Shown here piece after piece: positions 45,898 to 55,377 of a DNA stretch of 64,000 bases (position 1 is the first letter of the stretch; every line of letters starts with the position of its first letter). Source of the DNA: Brevundimonas terrae (GTDB lineage: Bacteria; Pseudomonadota; Alphaproteobacteria; Caulobacterales; Caulobacteraceae); NCBI RefSeq assembly GCF_011761985.1, contig NZ_JAASQT010000002.1, forward strand, positions 434,001-498,000, in the 5' to 3' direction. The notes under the pieces are model-generated. The model was given only the letters and a program-made list of their open reading frames with translations, was not told the DNA's origin and ran no database searches. A program made the translations under genes and the position numbers.

Positions 45898-45927
45898 GGG
45901 GGACACCGATGGTGTCCCCCTGACTTT
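45898..45927. terminator. Intrinsic terminator between the GNAT gene and the pirin gene
   Basis: A perfect 10-bp stem GGGGGACACC / GGTGTCCCCC with loop GAT is followed by TGACTTTT. It lies between convergent stops. Confidence 0.85.
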
Positions 45928-45944
45928 TGCTGTTTGTACGCCGG

Positions 45945-46640
45945 TTACAGGCTGTCGACCATGACCAGTTCGGCGTCTTCGCTGGCCGTGATGGTGATGG
46001 TGGCTTCATCGACGATGCCTGCGCCATCACGAGCGTTCAGCGTGGTGCCGTTCACATCCACCTTGCCGACTGCCGGAACCAGATAGGCGCGGCGACCGGC
46101 GGCCAGATCATAGGACAGGCTTTCACCGGCTTTGAGGGTCGCAGCCAGAACGCGGGCGTCGGCATTGATCATCAGGGCTTCGTCGGCAGAGTTGCCCGAG
46201 GCGACGATGGTGAACTGGCCAGAGCGGTCGGCCTTTGGAAACTCGCGCTGACCCCATGAAGGCTGTGCACCCGGACGGTCCGTCTCGATCCAGATCTGGA
46301 ACAGGGTCGTGAGCTCGTTCTCCATATTGTACTCGGCATGGCGCACACCGGTACCGGCGCTCATGACCTGAACATCGCCAGCGCCCGTACGGCCCGTATT
46401 GCCCATGGAGTCCTGGTGGGTGATGGCCCCCGTGCGGACATAGGTGATGATTTCCATGTCGGCGTGCGGGTGGGGCGGGAAGCCCGACTTCGGACCGATC
46501 TCGTCATCATTCCAGACGCGCAGACGGCCCCAGCCCATACGATTGGGATCGTAATAGTTGGCGAACGAGAAGTGGTGCTTGGCATCCAACCAGCCGTGGT
46601 TGGCACCACCGAGGGTATTGAAAGGACGGACATCGATCAT
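45945..46640 (-). CDS. Pirin-family protein
   Basis: A 231-residue bicupin. The metal site is visible in FPPHPHADMEIITYV and GTGVRHAEYN. The closest pattern is the YhhW/YhaK type, some of which show quercetinase activity; others act as redox or transcription cofactors. ATG 46640 has GGGAG at about 6 nt; a long frame continuing upstream is not conserved. Stands alone, with a repeat-bearing intergenic region behind it. Confidence 0.9.
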   Translation of the reverse strand: MIDVRPFNTLGGANHGWLDAKHHFSFANYYDPNRMGWGRLRVWNDDEIGPKSGFPPHPHADMEIITYVRTGAITHQDSMGNTGRTGAGDVQVMSAGTGVRHAEYNMENELTTLFQIWIETDRPGAQPSWGQREFPKADRSGQFTIVASGNSADEALMINADARVLAATLKAGESLSYDLAAGRRAYLVPAVGKVDVNGTTLNARDGAGIVDEATITITASEDAELVMVDSL

Positions 46641-47242
46641 GGTGATCTCCCTAACGCTTAGAGTGTGCAGCGCGTTGCTGCTTCGTTGAGAGCTATATAC
46701 GCAACTGCTACTGTTACGAATAGGGGTGTGATGATCACGGATTGTTACACGTAACTCCTCCCTTGCGTAGCGGGGGAGGTGGCGCGGCGCACGCGCTGTG
46801 ACGGAGGGGGCGTAGTTGCTTTGCGGCTCTAATCCCCACCACATGCTGCGCATGGTCCCCCTCCCCCGCGAGCAGGGGAGGATGTTAATTATGGGCCGGT
46901 GTTATGTGAGGTCTAACTTATGGTGTAACTTGGCTGGATGATTTTCGGTCTGAGCCCCGCGCGGCTATATCATCGGTGCGGCCAAGCCTGACGCGGCCTT
47001 GTGGCGATCACATCCAGATGTCGTTTCTGTAGGCGTCGGCGCTGGAGACTGGATGGAACTCTCGGTTCGGCGTTTACCCTTGCTGACGCGGAAAAAATGT
47101 AATGCTGAGAGGGAGCTCTATTGAAGACGTGAGAGCCAAGTCCGAACACGTGTTCTGGGCGAGGGGAAGTGCCCACTTTATTTGTTTGAACGTTTGCCTT
47201 CGGCAGTTCGTGTCAGGGTGTGAAGGTAAAGAAGTGTCTTCG
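46641..47242. other. Intergenic region with a palindromic repeat and no confident gene
   Basis: About 600 bases. The first 110 should hold the pirin promoter, then the GC-rich repeat at 46755-46886. The remainder to 47242 has short open frames on both strands but none with a recognisable protein or a good ribosome site. Confidence 0.5.
46755..46886. repeat. Intergenic palindromic GC-rich repeat element
   Basis: Two hairpin-forming blocks, CTCCTCCC...GGGGGAGG at 46755-46779 and CTCCCC...GGGGAG at 46861-46880, flank a core with GCGCGGCGCACGCGC and CATGCTGCGCATG. The outer blocks are roughly inverted copies of one another. This is the look of the short intergenic repeats scattered through Caulobacterales genomes. 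Only one copy is in the window. Confidence 0.6.
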
Positions 47243-47434
47243 ATGAGACAATCTATGGAGCGTTACCAAAGAATATTTTTGAAAGTTTGGGCCACTTTAT
47301 GGGTTGGATGTTGGTTGCTAGCCTTTTTAGTCTTTCTTGCTCAAAAGCAATACTGGCATGCTATCATACCTGTTTTGGCTATTTTGCCAGTTGTATTGGT
47401 AATTTGGCTCTTCCGATTTATTAGCAAAGTTTGA
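47243..47434 (+). CDS. Small AT-rich membrane protein, unknown function
   Basis: A 63-residue protein with two hydrophobic helices (about 12-32 and 38-58) and basic ends, likely in the inner membrane. The sequence is AT-rich like the small gene at 47669 and unlike aroC. The open frame continues upstream without a clear start, so ATG 47243 is a guess; GTG 47234 is possible. Existence moderately likely. Confidence 0.5.
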   Translation: MRQSMERYQRIFLKVWATLWVGCWLLAFLVFLAQKQYWHAIIPVLAILPVVLVIWLFRFISKV

Positions 47435-47490
47435 TCGGCACTTAGTGGAATACCGTGGTGCAGACACACTTCGTTTGACCGCAGGTGGTG

Positions 47491-47611
47491 TTACCCCACC
47501 TGCGCTCTATGCCTTAGCTTCGCATCCGCCATCACAATCGCCGCTATCGCTTCCACGATCGGAACGCCGCGCAGGGCGACGCAGTGGTCGTGGCGGCTTT
47601 TGGTGCGCAGG
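47491..47611 (-). pseudogene. aroC: Remnant of a second aroC 3' end
   Basis: On the minus strand this encodes the last 39 residues of a chorismate synthase plus its stop codon, matching the end of the intact aroC at 47952. By hand alignment 95 of 112 bases agree without gaps (47500-47611 against 47961-48072). Six of 39 residues differ, mostly conservatively, and most base changes are silent. Similarity fades upstream of 47611. The rest of the gene is absent. Confidence 0.85.
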
Positions 47612-47668
47612 CTCTTATTCGCTGTCGTGATTGCGTGGACGTTTCGAGACGCAAACGGCTTCTAGCGG

Positions 47669-47920
47669 TCAGAACCTTGTCTTGCAGTGGGGGCAGGTGT
47701 CCTTCGCGATTTCAGGTTTTTTGAAGAAATCGGTTTGGGTCGGATTGATGCGCTCACCGCATGATTTGCAATCCGCGAACATGATGTAGAGCACAGCAAT
47801 GGAGAAAGGGATGGGGAGCAGAAAAACCCAAAAAACATCCAAGTTTCTGTTGAATATGAAGAAACCGATGATGAGGAATGGCGCTATAATCGAAAATCGG
47901 TAAGCCAGTTTGTAGAGCAT
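47669..47920 (-). CDS. Small zinc-ribbon membrane protein, unknown function
   Basis: An 83-residue protein: two hydrophobic helices (about 8-26 and 31-50) followed by a zinc-ribbon-like tail with CKSCGE and CPHCKTRF. The family is not recognised. GAGG lies 5 nt before ATG 47920; a GTG two codons earlier is an alternative. The gene is AT-rich and lies exactly between the intact aroC and the duplicated aroC 3' end, so it probably arrived with that rearrangement. Confidence 0.68.
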   Translation of the reverse strand: MLYKLAYRFSIIAPFLIIGFFIFNRNLDVFWVFLLPIPFSIAVLYIMFADCKSCGERINPTQTDFFKKPEIAKDTCPHCKTRF

Positions 47921-47951
47921 GCGCACCTCGAAATTTGGTATCTTTTAGGGC

Positions 47952-49037
47952 TTAACCCAACTGCGCCCGATGCCTTAGCTTCGCATCTGCCAGCACAATG
48001 GCTGCCATCGCTTCCACGACCGGAACGCCACGTAGCGCCACGCAAGGGTCGTGGCGGCCCTTGGTGCGTAGGTCTACTTCGGCACCGTCGCGGTTGATGG
48101 TCTGGCGGTGGGTAAGGATGGAGGAGGTGGGCTTGAAGGCCACGCGGGCGGTGACGGGCTGGCCCGTCGAGATGCCGCCGAGGATGCCGCCTGCCTTGTT
48201 CGACAGGAAGACCGGCTCGCCATCGGGGCCAATGCGCATTTCGTCGGCGTTTTCCTCGCCTGACAGCATGGCGGCCTCGAAGCCTGCTCCGATTTCCACG
48301 CCTTTGACGGCGTTGATGGTCATCAGGCCCGCGGCCAGTTCGCTATCCAGTTTGGCATAGAGCGGTGCGCCCCATCCGGCAGGCACTCCGATGACTTCCA
48401 GAGCCACAATCGCGCCGATGCTGGAACCGGCTTTACGAACGGTATCCAGATAGGCTTCCCATTGCGGCACCACTTCGTTGGAAGCGGCGAACAGGGCGTT
48501 GTCATAGACGGCGCTGAAGTCGATCTGGTCGTCAGGTATGCGGTGCGGGCCAAGCTGAACCACGCCAGCGCGGATCTGGATGCTGTCGCCCAGAACCTTG
48601 CGGGCCACGGCACCGGCCGCCACGCGGCTGGCCGTTTCGCGGGCGGATGAGCGTCCGCCGCCGCGATAGTCGCGCACGCCGTATTTGGCCTGATAGGTGA
48701 AGTCGGCATGACCGGGGCGGAAGGCATGGGCGATCTCGCCATAGTCCTTGGAGCGCTGGTCGGTGTTCTCGATCATCAGGCTGATCGGTGTGCCGGTGGT
48801 GACCGGGCCATTACCGTCGTCGAACACGCCGGACAGGATTTTCACCGCGTCGGCCTCTTGGCGCTGGGTGACAAAGCGGCTGCCGCCCGGTTTACGCTGG
48901 TCGAGGAAGGGCTGGATGTCCGCTTCGGTCAGCGGGATCAGGGGAGGGCAGCCGTCAACGACGACGCCAATGGCCGGCCCGTGGCTTTCGCCCCAGGTGG
49001 TGATGCGGAACAGGTGACCGAAGCTGTTATGTGACAT
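47952..49037 (-). CDS. aroC: Chorismate synthase
   Basis: A 361-residue AroC, final step of the shikimate pathway (EPSP to chorismate, reduced FMN as cofactor). The family signatures [17 protein letters not shown] at the N terminus, [30 protein letters not shown], and the C-terminal [19 protein letters not shown] are present. It is intact and normal in length. A J-domain gene precedes it by 11 nt, and a diverged copy of its 3' end lies 340 nt downstream. Confidence 0.97.
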   Translation of the reverse strand: MSHNSFGHLFRITTWGESHGPAIGVVVDGCPPLIPLTEADIQPFLDQRKPGGSRFVTQRQEADAVKILSGVFDDGNGPVTTGTPISLMIENTDQRSKDYGEIAHAFRPGHADFTYQAKYGVRDYRGGGRSSARETASRVAAGAVARKVLGDSIQIRAGVVQLGPHRIPDDQIDFSAVYDNALFAASNEVVPQWEAYLDTVRKAGSSIGAIVALEVIGVPAGWGAPLYAKLDSELAAGLMTINAVKGVEIGAGFEAAMLSGEENADEMRIGPDGEPVFLSNKAGGILGGISTGQPVTARVAFKPTSSILTHRQTINRDGAEVDLRTKGRHDPCVALRGVPVVEAMAAIVLADAKLRHRAQLG

Positions 49038-49048
49038 GAGGCTAGGGC

Positions 49049-49762
49049 TTAAGCCGCTGCGGCCTGTGTCGTCCAGAGCTGAGTGAAGCGATGGTGACGA
49101 TCTTGTGTCTCTGTGAGGCTTTCAGGCTTGGCTTCCAGCGAGACAAACAGGTCACCGACAGGGCGCGAACCGCGTGCAGGAAGGCCCAAACCTTCGAAGC
49201 GCAACCTGACCGGCGAGGTCATATCGGGCACCAGCCATGCGGATTGTGGCCCGACGGGGGTGTCAAACTCGACCCGACCGCCATCGCGCACCAGATGGGC
49301 CTCGATGCGGGTCTGGAAGAACAGGTCCGAGCCGAAAACCGACAGCCCATCGCGGGGTCTGATCTTTACCGGCACAGTCATCAGGTCTTTGAGGCGCAGT
49401 TGGTCGCCATGACGCAGACCCGGTGCAAGGCGCACACGGTACAGGCGGTCATCGACATAAAGGCTGGTAATGCCGCCCTTTAGAGCCTGCATCGGCGATA
49501 TGACGATCTCGGGATCAGGGCGAACAACCCGCAGGCCGGTTGTCTGCGGCCCCTCCAGCAGCAGGCGCTGGCCGGACTGGTTTTGCAGCAGGTGGTAGGC
49601 ATCAACCACATAGCGGAACAGCACCACATCGCCGTTTGGCTGGTCGGGGTGGACCGCCTTGGCGACGCGGCGGAACGCAGCCGACAGCTCGGCCGGACTG
49701 ACCGGACCTGTCAGGTCCAGTATCCGGTAGGCGTCCAGAACTGTGAGTGGCCTTGCGCTCAT
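49049..49762 (-). CDS. J-domain (DnaJ-like) co-chaperone
   Basis: A 237-residue protein with a J domain at residues 8-60 (HPD at 38-40) and a C-terminal substrate-binding part like DnaJ domain III ([32 protein letters not shown]), without the zinc-finger region. It stimulates DnaK-type ATPase in family terms. It is co-oriented with aroC and divergent from pdxH, an arrangement known in Caulobacterales. Confidence 0.85.
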   Translation of the reverse strand: MSARPLTVLDAYRILDLTGPVSPAELSAAFRRVAKAVHPDQPNGDVVLFRYVVDAYHLLQNQSGQRLLLEGPQTTGLRVVRPDPEIVISPMQALKGGITSLYVDDRLYRVRLAPGLRHGDQLRLKDLMTVPVKIRPRDGLSVFGSDLFFQTRIEAHLVRDGGRVEFDTPVGPQSAWLVPDMTSPVRLRFEGLGLPARGSRPVGDLFVSLEAKPESLTETQDRHHRFTQLWTTQAAAA

Positions 49763-49880
49763 GGGCCCTACACTGACCCCATATAGTCAAGAGGGTGTTA
49801 ACCGTAATCGCCTTCCGTCATGCGAATGAACGGTGTTCAATATTTGGGCAAATCACGTCGGGCGGGCTATAAGCAGAGCT

Positions 49881-50543
49881 ATGAGTCATTTCGCCATCCC
49901 GCCCAGCCCTTCGCGCGACGAGTATGAGAACCAGCTGGTTCGCAATTCGGACGACAGCATCTTTGAAGGTGCCGATCCGTTTGCCATTTTTGCTGACTGG
50001 CTGAAGGAGGCGGGCGCGACCGAGCCGAACGATCCCAATGCCATGACGCTGGCCACGGTGGACGCCCAAGGTGTGCCGGATGCGCGGATCGTGCTGTTGA
50101 AAGACATGGACGCTCGCGGCTTTACGTTCTTCTCCAACCTTGAAAGCGCCAAGGGTCAGGAACTGGCGGCCAATCCGGTGGCCGCGCTGGTGTTCCACTG
50201 GAAGTCACTGCGACGTCAGGTGCGGGTGCGCGGTGTGATCGAGCCTGTGACAGCCGCCGAAGCCGATAACTATTTTGCCAGTCGCGCGCGCGAAAGCCGT
50301 ATCGGCGCATGGGCATCATCCCAGTCGCACTTGCTTGAAAGCCGCGAGGCGCTGGAGCAGCGAGTGGTCGAAGAAACGGAACGCTTTGAAGGCAAAGACG
50401 TATCGCGTCCACCGCATTGGGCGGGATGGCGTCTGGTTCCAGTCTCGATCGAGTTCTGGCGCGACCGCAAATTCCGTCTGCACGACCGTATGCGGTTTGT
50501 GAAACAGGGTGACGGCTGGAGTATCGAGCGCCTGTATCCGTAA
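49881..50543 (+). CDS. pdxH: Pyridoxine/pyridoxamine 5'-phosphate oxidase
   Basis: A 220-residue FMN-dependent PdxH, which oxidises PNP or PMP to pyridoxal phosphate. Typical blocks are NAMTLATVDAQGVPDARIVLLKD, FFSNLESAKGQEL, ESRIGAWASSQS and RPPHWAGWRLVP. ATG 49881 begins where the family does; an in-frame leader to 49833 is not conserved. Convergent with a TetR gene, 3 nt between stops. Confidence 0.96.
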   Translation: MSHFAIPPSPSRDEYENQLVRNSDDSIFEGADPFAIFADWLKEAGATEPNDPNAMTLATVDAQGVPDARIVLLKDMDARGFTFFSNLESAKGQELAANPVAALVFHWKSLRRQVRVRGVIEPVTAAEADNYFASRARESRIGAWASSQSHLLESREALEQRVVEETERFEGKDVSRPPHWAGWRLVPVSIEFWRDRKFRLHDRMRFVKQGDGWSIERLYP

Positions 50544-50546
50544 GGC

Positions 50547-51149
50547 TTAAGCGCCGTAGCGGGCCCAGAAGGTCTCTACGGCGTCCTCGGCAATGGCTCT
50601 GGCACTGCGGGCCTGTATCGGGTCCTTGCCCGAGGCCAGCGGAAGCAGAAGCACCGGATGCTCGATCATGCCCAGTAGCTGGCTCACGGCCCAACTGGGT
50701 TTTTCGGTTTTGATGAGGCCATTGGCGCTCATGGTTTCGAACATGGCGATCAGGGTGTGGGCGATATCGCCGCGCCCCCTGTCGAAAAAGTCTACGGCCT
50801 GAGTATTGAAACGCGGGCGTTCGGCCACAATCAGGCGAAACATTTTGCGCACAAAGCTATCGGAGAGGAACTCTGTATAGCGGATCAGATAATCCGTGAG
50901 GATACTTCTGTCTGGCGCTTCTGTGTTGAGTAGCGGGCCAACGCGGTCGTAAAAATCCTTAGCAGCCGTCTCTATGACCGCCTCGAACAGTGCTACCTTG
51001 CTTGGGAAGAAGGTATAGAGCGTCGCCGTGGACACACCGGCAGAGCGGGCAATCGGTTCTATACGTGCAGCAGCATATCCGTCCGACACGAAGCGCAATC
51101 TGGCTTCGTGGATAATCGTATGAACACGGGGATCCTGTGGGACAGGCAT
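50547..51149 (-). CDS. TetR-family transcription regulator
   Basis: A 200-residue repressor-type protein. The N-terminal DNA-binding domain is RFVSDGYAAARIEPIARSAGVSTATLYTFFPSKVALFEAVI, and the C-terminal ligand domain resembles the TetR_C_7-like (AefR) group. Its likely target is its own promoter or the uridine kinase region upstream; the ligand is unknown. Confidence 0.88.
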   Translation of the reverse strand: MPVPQDPRVHTIIHEARLRFVSDGYAAARIEPIARSAGVSTATLYTFFPSKVALFEAVIETAAKDFYDRVGPLLNTEAPDRSILTDYLIRYTEFLSDSFVRKMFRLIVAERPRFNTQAVDFFDRGRGDIAHTLIAMFETMSANGLIKTEKPSWAVSQLLGMIEHPVLLLPLASGKDPIQARSARAIAEDAVETFWARYGA

Positions 51150-51297
51150 TTGCGGTTCGCCGGATTGTTGCTCTTGCGTAACAGTGATCCAGCTTTACCG
51201 TAAGCGCAAGTGTACCGGTGTTATTTAATCAAGTGCAATAATATAACAAAACCGCATTCAGGAAATCCTTTGCGGAATGCAACTATTGGTCACGTGA

Positions 51298-51939
51298 CTA
51301 TTTGAACTCTGCAAGCAAGGGGTGTGCGAGTACGGGGGCAACCAGTCGCATAACCGCATTGTGGTCGACCAGACGGACGGCAGCGGTCGTATCGGCGACG
51401 ATAAAGTCGGCATGAATACGCGAGGGCTGGGTAAAGGCCTCATGGCCCGGACGAACGGTCAGCAGGTATTGGTTGACCACAGAATCCGCTGTGCGGCCGC
51501 GCTCGATCTGGTCACGCAGCAGGCGGCGGATAAAGCGGATATCGGCAGGCGTATCGACAAACACCTTGATGTCGAACAGGGCCGTCAGTTCAGGGTTGCA
51601 CAACAGGTGCGTGCCTTCGATCACCACCACATCTGCAGACTTGACCGGCTCGCCGCCTTCTTCACGACCATGCGTAATGAAGGAATAGAGCGGGGCGACA
51701 ATGTCCTGCCCAGCCTTCAGCGCCTTCAGATCATGGATCAGCAGTTCGTGATCGCGGGAATCCACATGGTCGAAATCATGCGTTGCCGGATCAAAGCCCG
51801 CCACCGAGGCCGCATCCCGATAATAGGAATCTTCGCGCAGCAAGGTGGCCGTGCCTTCGGGAAGGCAGGAAATCAGGGCTTCGGCGAGGGTGGACTTGCC
51901 CGAACCCGAGCCGCCGGTGATGGCAATCAGAATGGTCAT
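51298..51939 (-). CDS. udk: Uridine kinase-family P-loop protein
   Basis: A 213-residue kinase of the uridine kinase / phosphoribulokinase group. Walker A GGSGSGKST is at residues 9-17, REDSYYRD follows, then VVVIEGTHLL and a lid-like RRLLRDQIERGRTADSVV. It likely phosphorylates uridine or cytidine in salvage. ATG 51939 starts the conserved domain; a frame to 52029 upstream is not supported. Confidence 0.87.
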   Translation of the reverse strand: MTILIAITGGSGSGKSTLAEALISCLPEGTATLLREDSYYRDAASVAGFDPATHDFDHVDSRDHELLIHDLKALKAGQDIVAPLYSFITHGREEGGEPVKSADVVVIEGTHLLCNPELTALFDIKVFVDTPADIRFIRRLLRDQIERGRTADSVVNQYLLTVRPGHEAFTQPSRIHADFIVADTTAAVRLVDHNAVMRLVAPVLAHPLLAEFK

Positions 51940-52127
51940 GGCGACCTCATCCACTGTCGCAAGGCAGGGCGCAAGACAGCCAAAAGACGAAAAATACATT
52001 TTGTCGCGGCAAACCTGACCTAAGGTCACGTTGCCAGCCCCGCCCTTAATGGCTTAGCGTCCGGTAAAGCGCGGGTCTGTGAACCAAAACAAGCGCAAAC
52101 GGGACTTTGATTTATAGAGGGACGCCA

Positions 52128-53756
52128 ATGCTCGGACTGATGCAGGACTGGCCGCTGACGGTTGATCGTATTCTGGACCATGCCAAGGCATGGCATCCGA
52201 ACCGCGAAGTGGTGACGCGCTCTGTCGAAGGGCCGATTGTGCGGGTGACCTATGCCGAACTGCACGAGCGTGCACGCAAGGTTTCCAACGTCCTTCAGGC
52301 ATGGGGCATCCAGCAGGGCGACCGTGTCGCGACTTTGGCATGGAACACCGGCAACCATATGGAAGCCTGGTACGGCATTATGGGTATAGGTGCGGTGTGC
52401 CACACGCTGAACCCGCGTCTGTTCCCCGAGCAACTAGTCTATATTATCAACCACGCCGAAGATCGCGTGATCTTCACGGACCTGACCTTTGTGCCGCTGC
52501 TGGAAGCGATCCTGCCGCATATTCCCAAGGTCGAGCGCTTCGTTATCATGACCGATGCGGCCCATATGCCGCAGACCAAGCTGCCCAATGCCGAGGCCTA
52601 TGAAAGCCTGATCGACCAAGCGTCTGCGGATGTGAAATGGGGCGACTTTGACGAGCAAACGGCCTGCGGTCTTTGCTACACGTCCGGTACGACGGGCAAC
52701 CCGAAGGGGGTACTGTATTCGCACCGTTCCAACTTCCTGCACACCCTGATGGGCCTACAGGCGACCGTGCTGGGTGCGACACCGGGAGATGTGATCCTGC
52801 CGGTGGTGCCGATGTTCCATGCCAATGCGTGGGGGATTGCCTTTGCCGGTCCTGCGGCGGGCACCAAGCTGGTCATGCCGGGGGCCAAGATGGACGGGGC
52901 GTCCATCTATGAGTTGCTGGAAACCGAAGGCGTGACCTTCTCGGCGGCGGTGCCGACCGTCTGGCAGGGACTGTTGCAGCATATGCGCGAGAACAATCTG
53001 AAGCTCTCGACGGTGAAACGCGTCATGATCGGCGGGGCGGCGACGCCCGAAAGCCTGATCCGCATCTTTAATGACGAGTTCAATGTCGAGGTCGTGCAGG
53101 GCTGGGGCATGACCGAAACCTCGCCCATCGGCACGGTTTCCAACATCCTGCCTGAAATGAAGAGCTGGTCCTTCGATGATCAGGTCAAACAGCGGATCAA
53201 ACAGGGCATGCCGCCGCTGGGGGTCGAGCTGAAACTTGTCGATGAAGCGGGGGCCGATCTTCCGCATGACGGGGCCACCTTTGGCCGTCTGATGATCAAA
53301 GGACCAACCATCTCGCGTGCCTATTTCAAGGGCGATGGCTCGGTGCTGGACGAAGACGGTTATTTCGATACGGGCGATGTGGCCACCATTGATGACTATG
53401 GCTTTATGCACATCACCGACCGTGCCAAGGACGTCATCAAATCGGGCGGCGAGTGGATCAGCTCGATCGAGATCGAGAATATTGCCGTGGGTCACGACAA
53501 GGTCGAACTGGCCGCTGTGATCGGTGCCGCGCACCCGAAATGGGACGAGCGCCCGTTGTTGATCGTCAAGCTCAAGGAAGGCGAAGTCCTCGACAAGCAG
53601 GAGCATCTGGACTTCCTCGTTGGCAAGATCGCCAAGTGGTGGATGCCCGATGATGTTGTTGCGGTTGATGAAATTCCGCTTGGCGCCACAGGCAAGATAG
53701 ACAAGAAGCTACTTCGTGAACGGATGAAGGACTATCGTTTGCCTTCAGCCGGCTAG
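52128..53756 (+). CDS. Fatty acyl-CoA synthetase (AMP-forming)
   Basis: A 542-residue adenylate-forming ligase of the medium/long-chain fatty acyl-CoA type. The ATP motif [12 protein letters not shown], the [13 protein letters not shown] block, [13 protein letters not shown], the hinge [14 protein letters not shown] and the catalytic Lys in ATGKIDKK are all present. It activates a fatty acid to acyl-AMP and then acyl-CoA. AGAGGG precedes ATG 52128; a start seven codons upstream is less likely. The DUF1499-type gene follows by 21 nt. Confidence 0.93.
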   Translation: MLGLMQDWPLTVDRILDHAKAWHPNREVVTRSVEGPIVRVTYAELHERARKVSNVLQAWGIQQGDRVATLAWNTGNHMEAWYGIMGIGAVCHTLNPRLFPEQLVYIINHAEDRVIFTDLTFVPLLEAILPHIPKVERFVIMTDAAHMPQTKLPNAEAYESLIDQASADVKWGDFDEQTACGLCYTSGTTGNPKGVLYSHRSNFLHTLMGLQATVLGATPGDVILPVVPMFHANAWGIAFAGPAAGTKLVMPGAKMDGASIYELLETEGVTFSAAVPTVWQGLLQHMRENNLKLSTVKRVMIGGAATPESLIRIFNDEFNVEVVQGWGMTETSPIGTVSNILPEMKSWSFDDQVKQRIKQGMPPLGVELKLVDEAGADLPHDGATFGRLMIKGPTISRAYFKGDGSVLDEDGYFDTGDVATIDDYGFMHITDRAKDVIKSGGEWISSIEIENIAVGHDKVELAAVIGAAHPKWDERPLLIVKLKEGEVLDKQEHLDFLVGKIAKWWMPDDVVAVDEIPLGATGKIDKKLLRERMKDYRLPSAG

Positions 53757-53777
53757 GCATCTCGGGAAGGTGACAAA

Positions 53778-54461
53778 ATGCAACCGGACAAGAAGCTGAC
53801 GGGTTGGGCGCGATTGGCAGTGCTGATCGCCTGTATCACGCCGGTCATGGTGCTGGTGGCGGTTTTGGCGACCCGTCTGGGATGGATCAGTCTGGAAACC
53901 GGTCTGGGCGTAATGGCCCTTAAACTGGGTTCGATATTGGCATGGGCGGGGCTGGCTGCGGCCCTGCTCTCGGTGCTGCTGATGCTGAAGGACCGTGGCC
54001 TGTGGCTCTATGCACTGACGGCTATGCTGGTCGCGGGCGGTACGTTCGGGGTTTATAAGTATCAATTGTCGCGCATCGGGCCTGATCCGCGCGATGTCAC
54101 GACCAATGCCGATGATGCTCCGGGTTTTGGCCGCACCATGCTGTCGGATCGTCGTGCTGCGCGTGTTCTGCCGAGCAGCGCTGTGGCTTGCGAAGGCTTG
54201 CAAGCTATCGACAGCCAGCTTTCACCCGATGTGGCCGCGTGGGCACTGAAACAGTCGGGTGTGACGGTGATGGGCTCTTCGCCCTTCCGCGTCGATGGCT
54301 GGCAGCAGGGGATGTGGTTCGGCATCCAGCATGACGTGACGGTGCGTATCCGTCCGGGGCGTACGGATGTGCGCGTGGCGGCGCGTGACAATATGCCGAT
54401 CGGGCCACGCGCCTGTGATCTGGCCAAGCGCGTCGTCGCCGAGATGAACGCGCTACGCTAG
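53778..54461 (+). CDS. DUF1499-type membrane protein
   Basis: A 227-residue protein with three membrane helices in the first 100 residues and a C-terminal soluble domain (about 110-227) matching DUF1499: SDRRAARVLPSSAV, VMGSSPFRVDGWQQGMWFGIQHDVTVRIRP and the end RACDLAKRVVAEM. Function unknown in the family. GGGAAGG lies 8 nt before the ATG. Likely co-transcribed with the acyl-CoA synthetase gene. Confidence 0.82.
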   Translation: MQPDKKLTGWARLAVLIACITPVMVLVAVLATRLGWISLETGLGVMALKLGSILAWAGLAAALLSVLLMLKDRGLWLYALTAMLVAGGTFGVYKYQLSRIGPDPRDVTTNADDAPGFGRTMLSDRRAARVLPSSAVACEGLQAIDSQLSPDVAAWALKQSGVTVMGSSPFRVDGWQQGMWFGIQHDVTVRIRPGRTDVRVAARDNMPIGPRACDLAKRVVAEMNALR

Positions 54462-54465
54462 ACGG

Positions 54466-55377
54466 CTAGGAAATGTGATCGACCAGATGCCAATGGCCTT
54501 GCAGGCTGTTGGCATCATTCGTTTCTACACGCCCGTCACGCACCAGTTTTTGCAGATGCGACAGTACCGACAGGCTGGCGGCGGGCCACAGGCTCTGGCT
54601 GACGGCGGCATAAAGAACCGGCACCATCTGGGCCACGGTGGTGTCACCTGCGGCCAGACGTTCCAGAACCTGCGCCTCGCGCTGCATCCGGTGGGCATGA
54701 TAGCCCTTCAGGAAAGGTTCGACATCGACAATGGGCGCACCGTGGGTGGGCCATATCGTGTCGAACCCACGGACCATGATGGCCTCGAGACTGGCCATAT
54801 AGTCGCTCATATCGCCATCGGGCGGTGCCACAATGGTGGTGGACCAGCCCATGATGTGATCGCCGCTGAACAGGCCGTTTTCTTCACGCAGGGCAAAGCA
54901 GATATGGTTCGACGCATGGCCAGGGGTGGCCATGACATCGACCGTCCAGCCATCACCCTCGATGACTTCTCCGCCATTCAGGATGATATCCGGCGCAAAG
55001 CCTTCGTCATGGCCCTCGTCCAGACGAAGGCCGTGATTATCCCCGTGTGGCGGCCGTGCGGCATAGATAGGCGCGCTGCCAACGGCCTTGGCGAGGTCGT
55101 GCGAAAGAGGCGAGTGGTCCGCATGGGTATGCGTCACCAGAATGTGGCTGACTGTGCGTGGCCCAATGGCGCGGAGCAGGGCGGCCAGATGATCCTGATC
55201 CGGCGGACCGGGGTCGATCACGGCGACCTGCGACCCCGCATCGGCCCTGCCCACAATATAAGTACCCGTGCCCGTAAACGTGAACGGGCCCGGATTATTG
55301 GCAATCACCCGCTCAACCCGCTCCGACAAACGGTCGCAACGCCCATAGGCAAAATCAAACTCTCTGGTGAACTGCAT
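54466..55377 (-). CDS. Metallo-beta-lactamase-fold hydrolase (LACTB2/GloB-like)
   Basis: A 303-residue MBL-fold protein. The zinc motif THTHADHSPL and later Asp/His ligands (TPGHASNHICF, FSGDHIMGW, IWPTHGAP) are in order, and a C-terminal winged-helix-like tail follows as in LACTB2-type enzymes. Substrates in the family range from thioesters to RNA; LACTB2 relatives are endoribonucleases. ATG 55377 is chosen at the start of similarity. Confidence 0.87.
   Translation of the reverse strand: MQFTREFDFAYGRCDRLSERVERVIANNPGPFTFTGTGTYIVGRADAGSQVAVIDPGPPDQDHLAALLRAIGPRTVSHILVTHTHADHSPLSHDLAKAVGSAPIYAARPPHGDNHGLRLDEGHDEGFAPDIILNGGEVIEGDGWTVDVMATPGHASNHICFALREENGLFSGDHIMGWSTTIVAPPDGDMSDYMASLEAIMVRGFDTIWPTHGAPIVDVEPFLKGYHAHRMQREAQVLERLAAGDTTVAQMVPVLYAAVSQSLWPAASLSVLSHLQKLVRDGRVETNDANSLQGHWHLVDHIS

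Noticed and set aside
46970-47176. Minus-strand open frame of 68 residues
   Set aside because: Basic, low-information product without a ribosome site or family resemblance.
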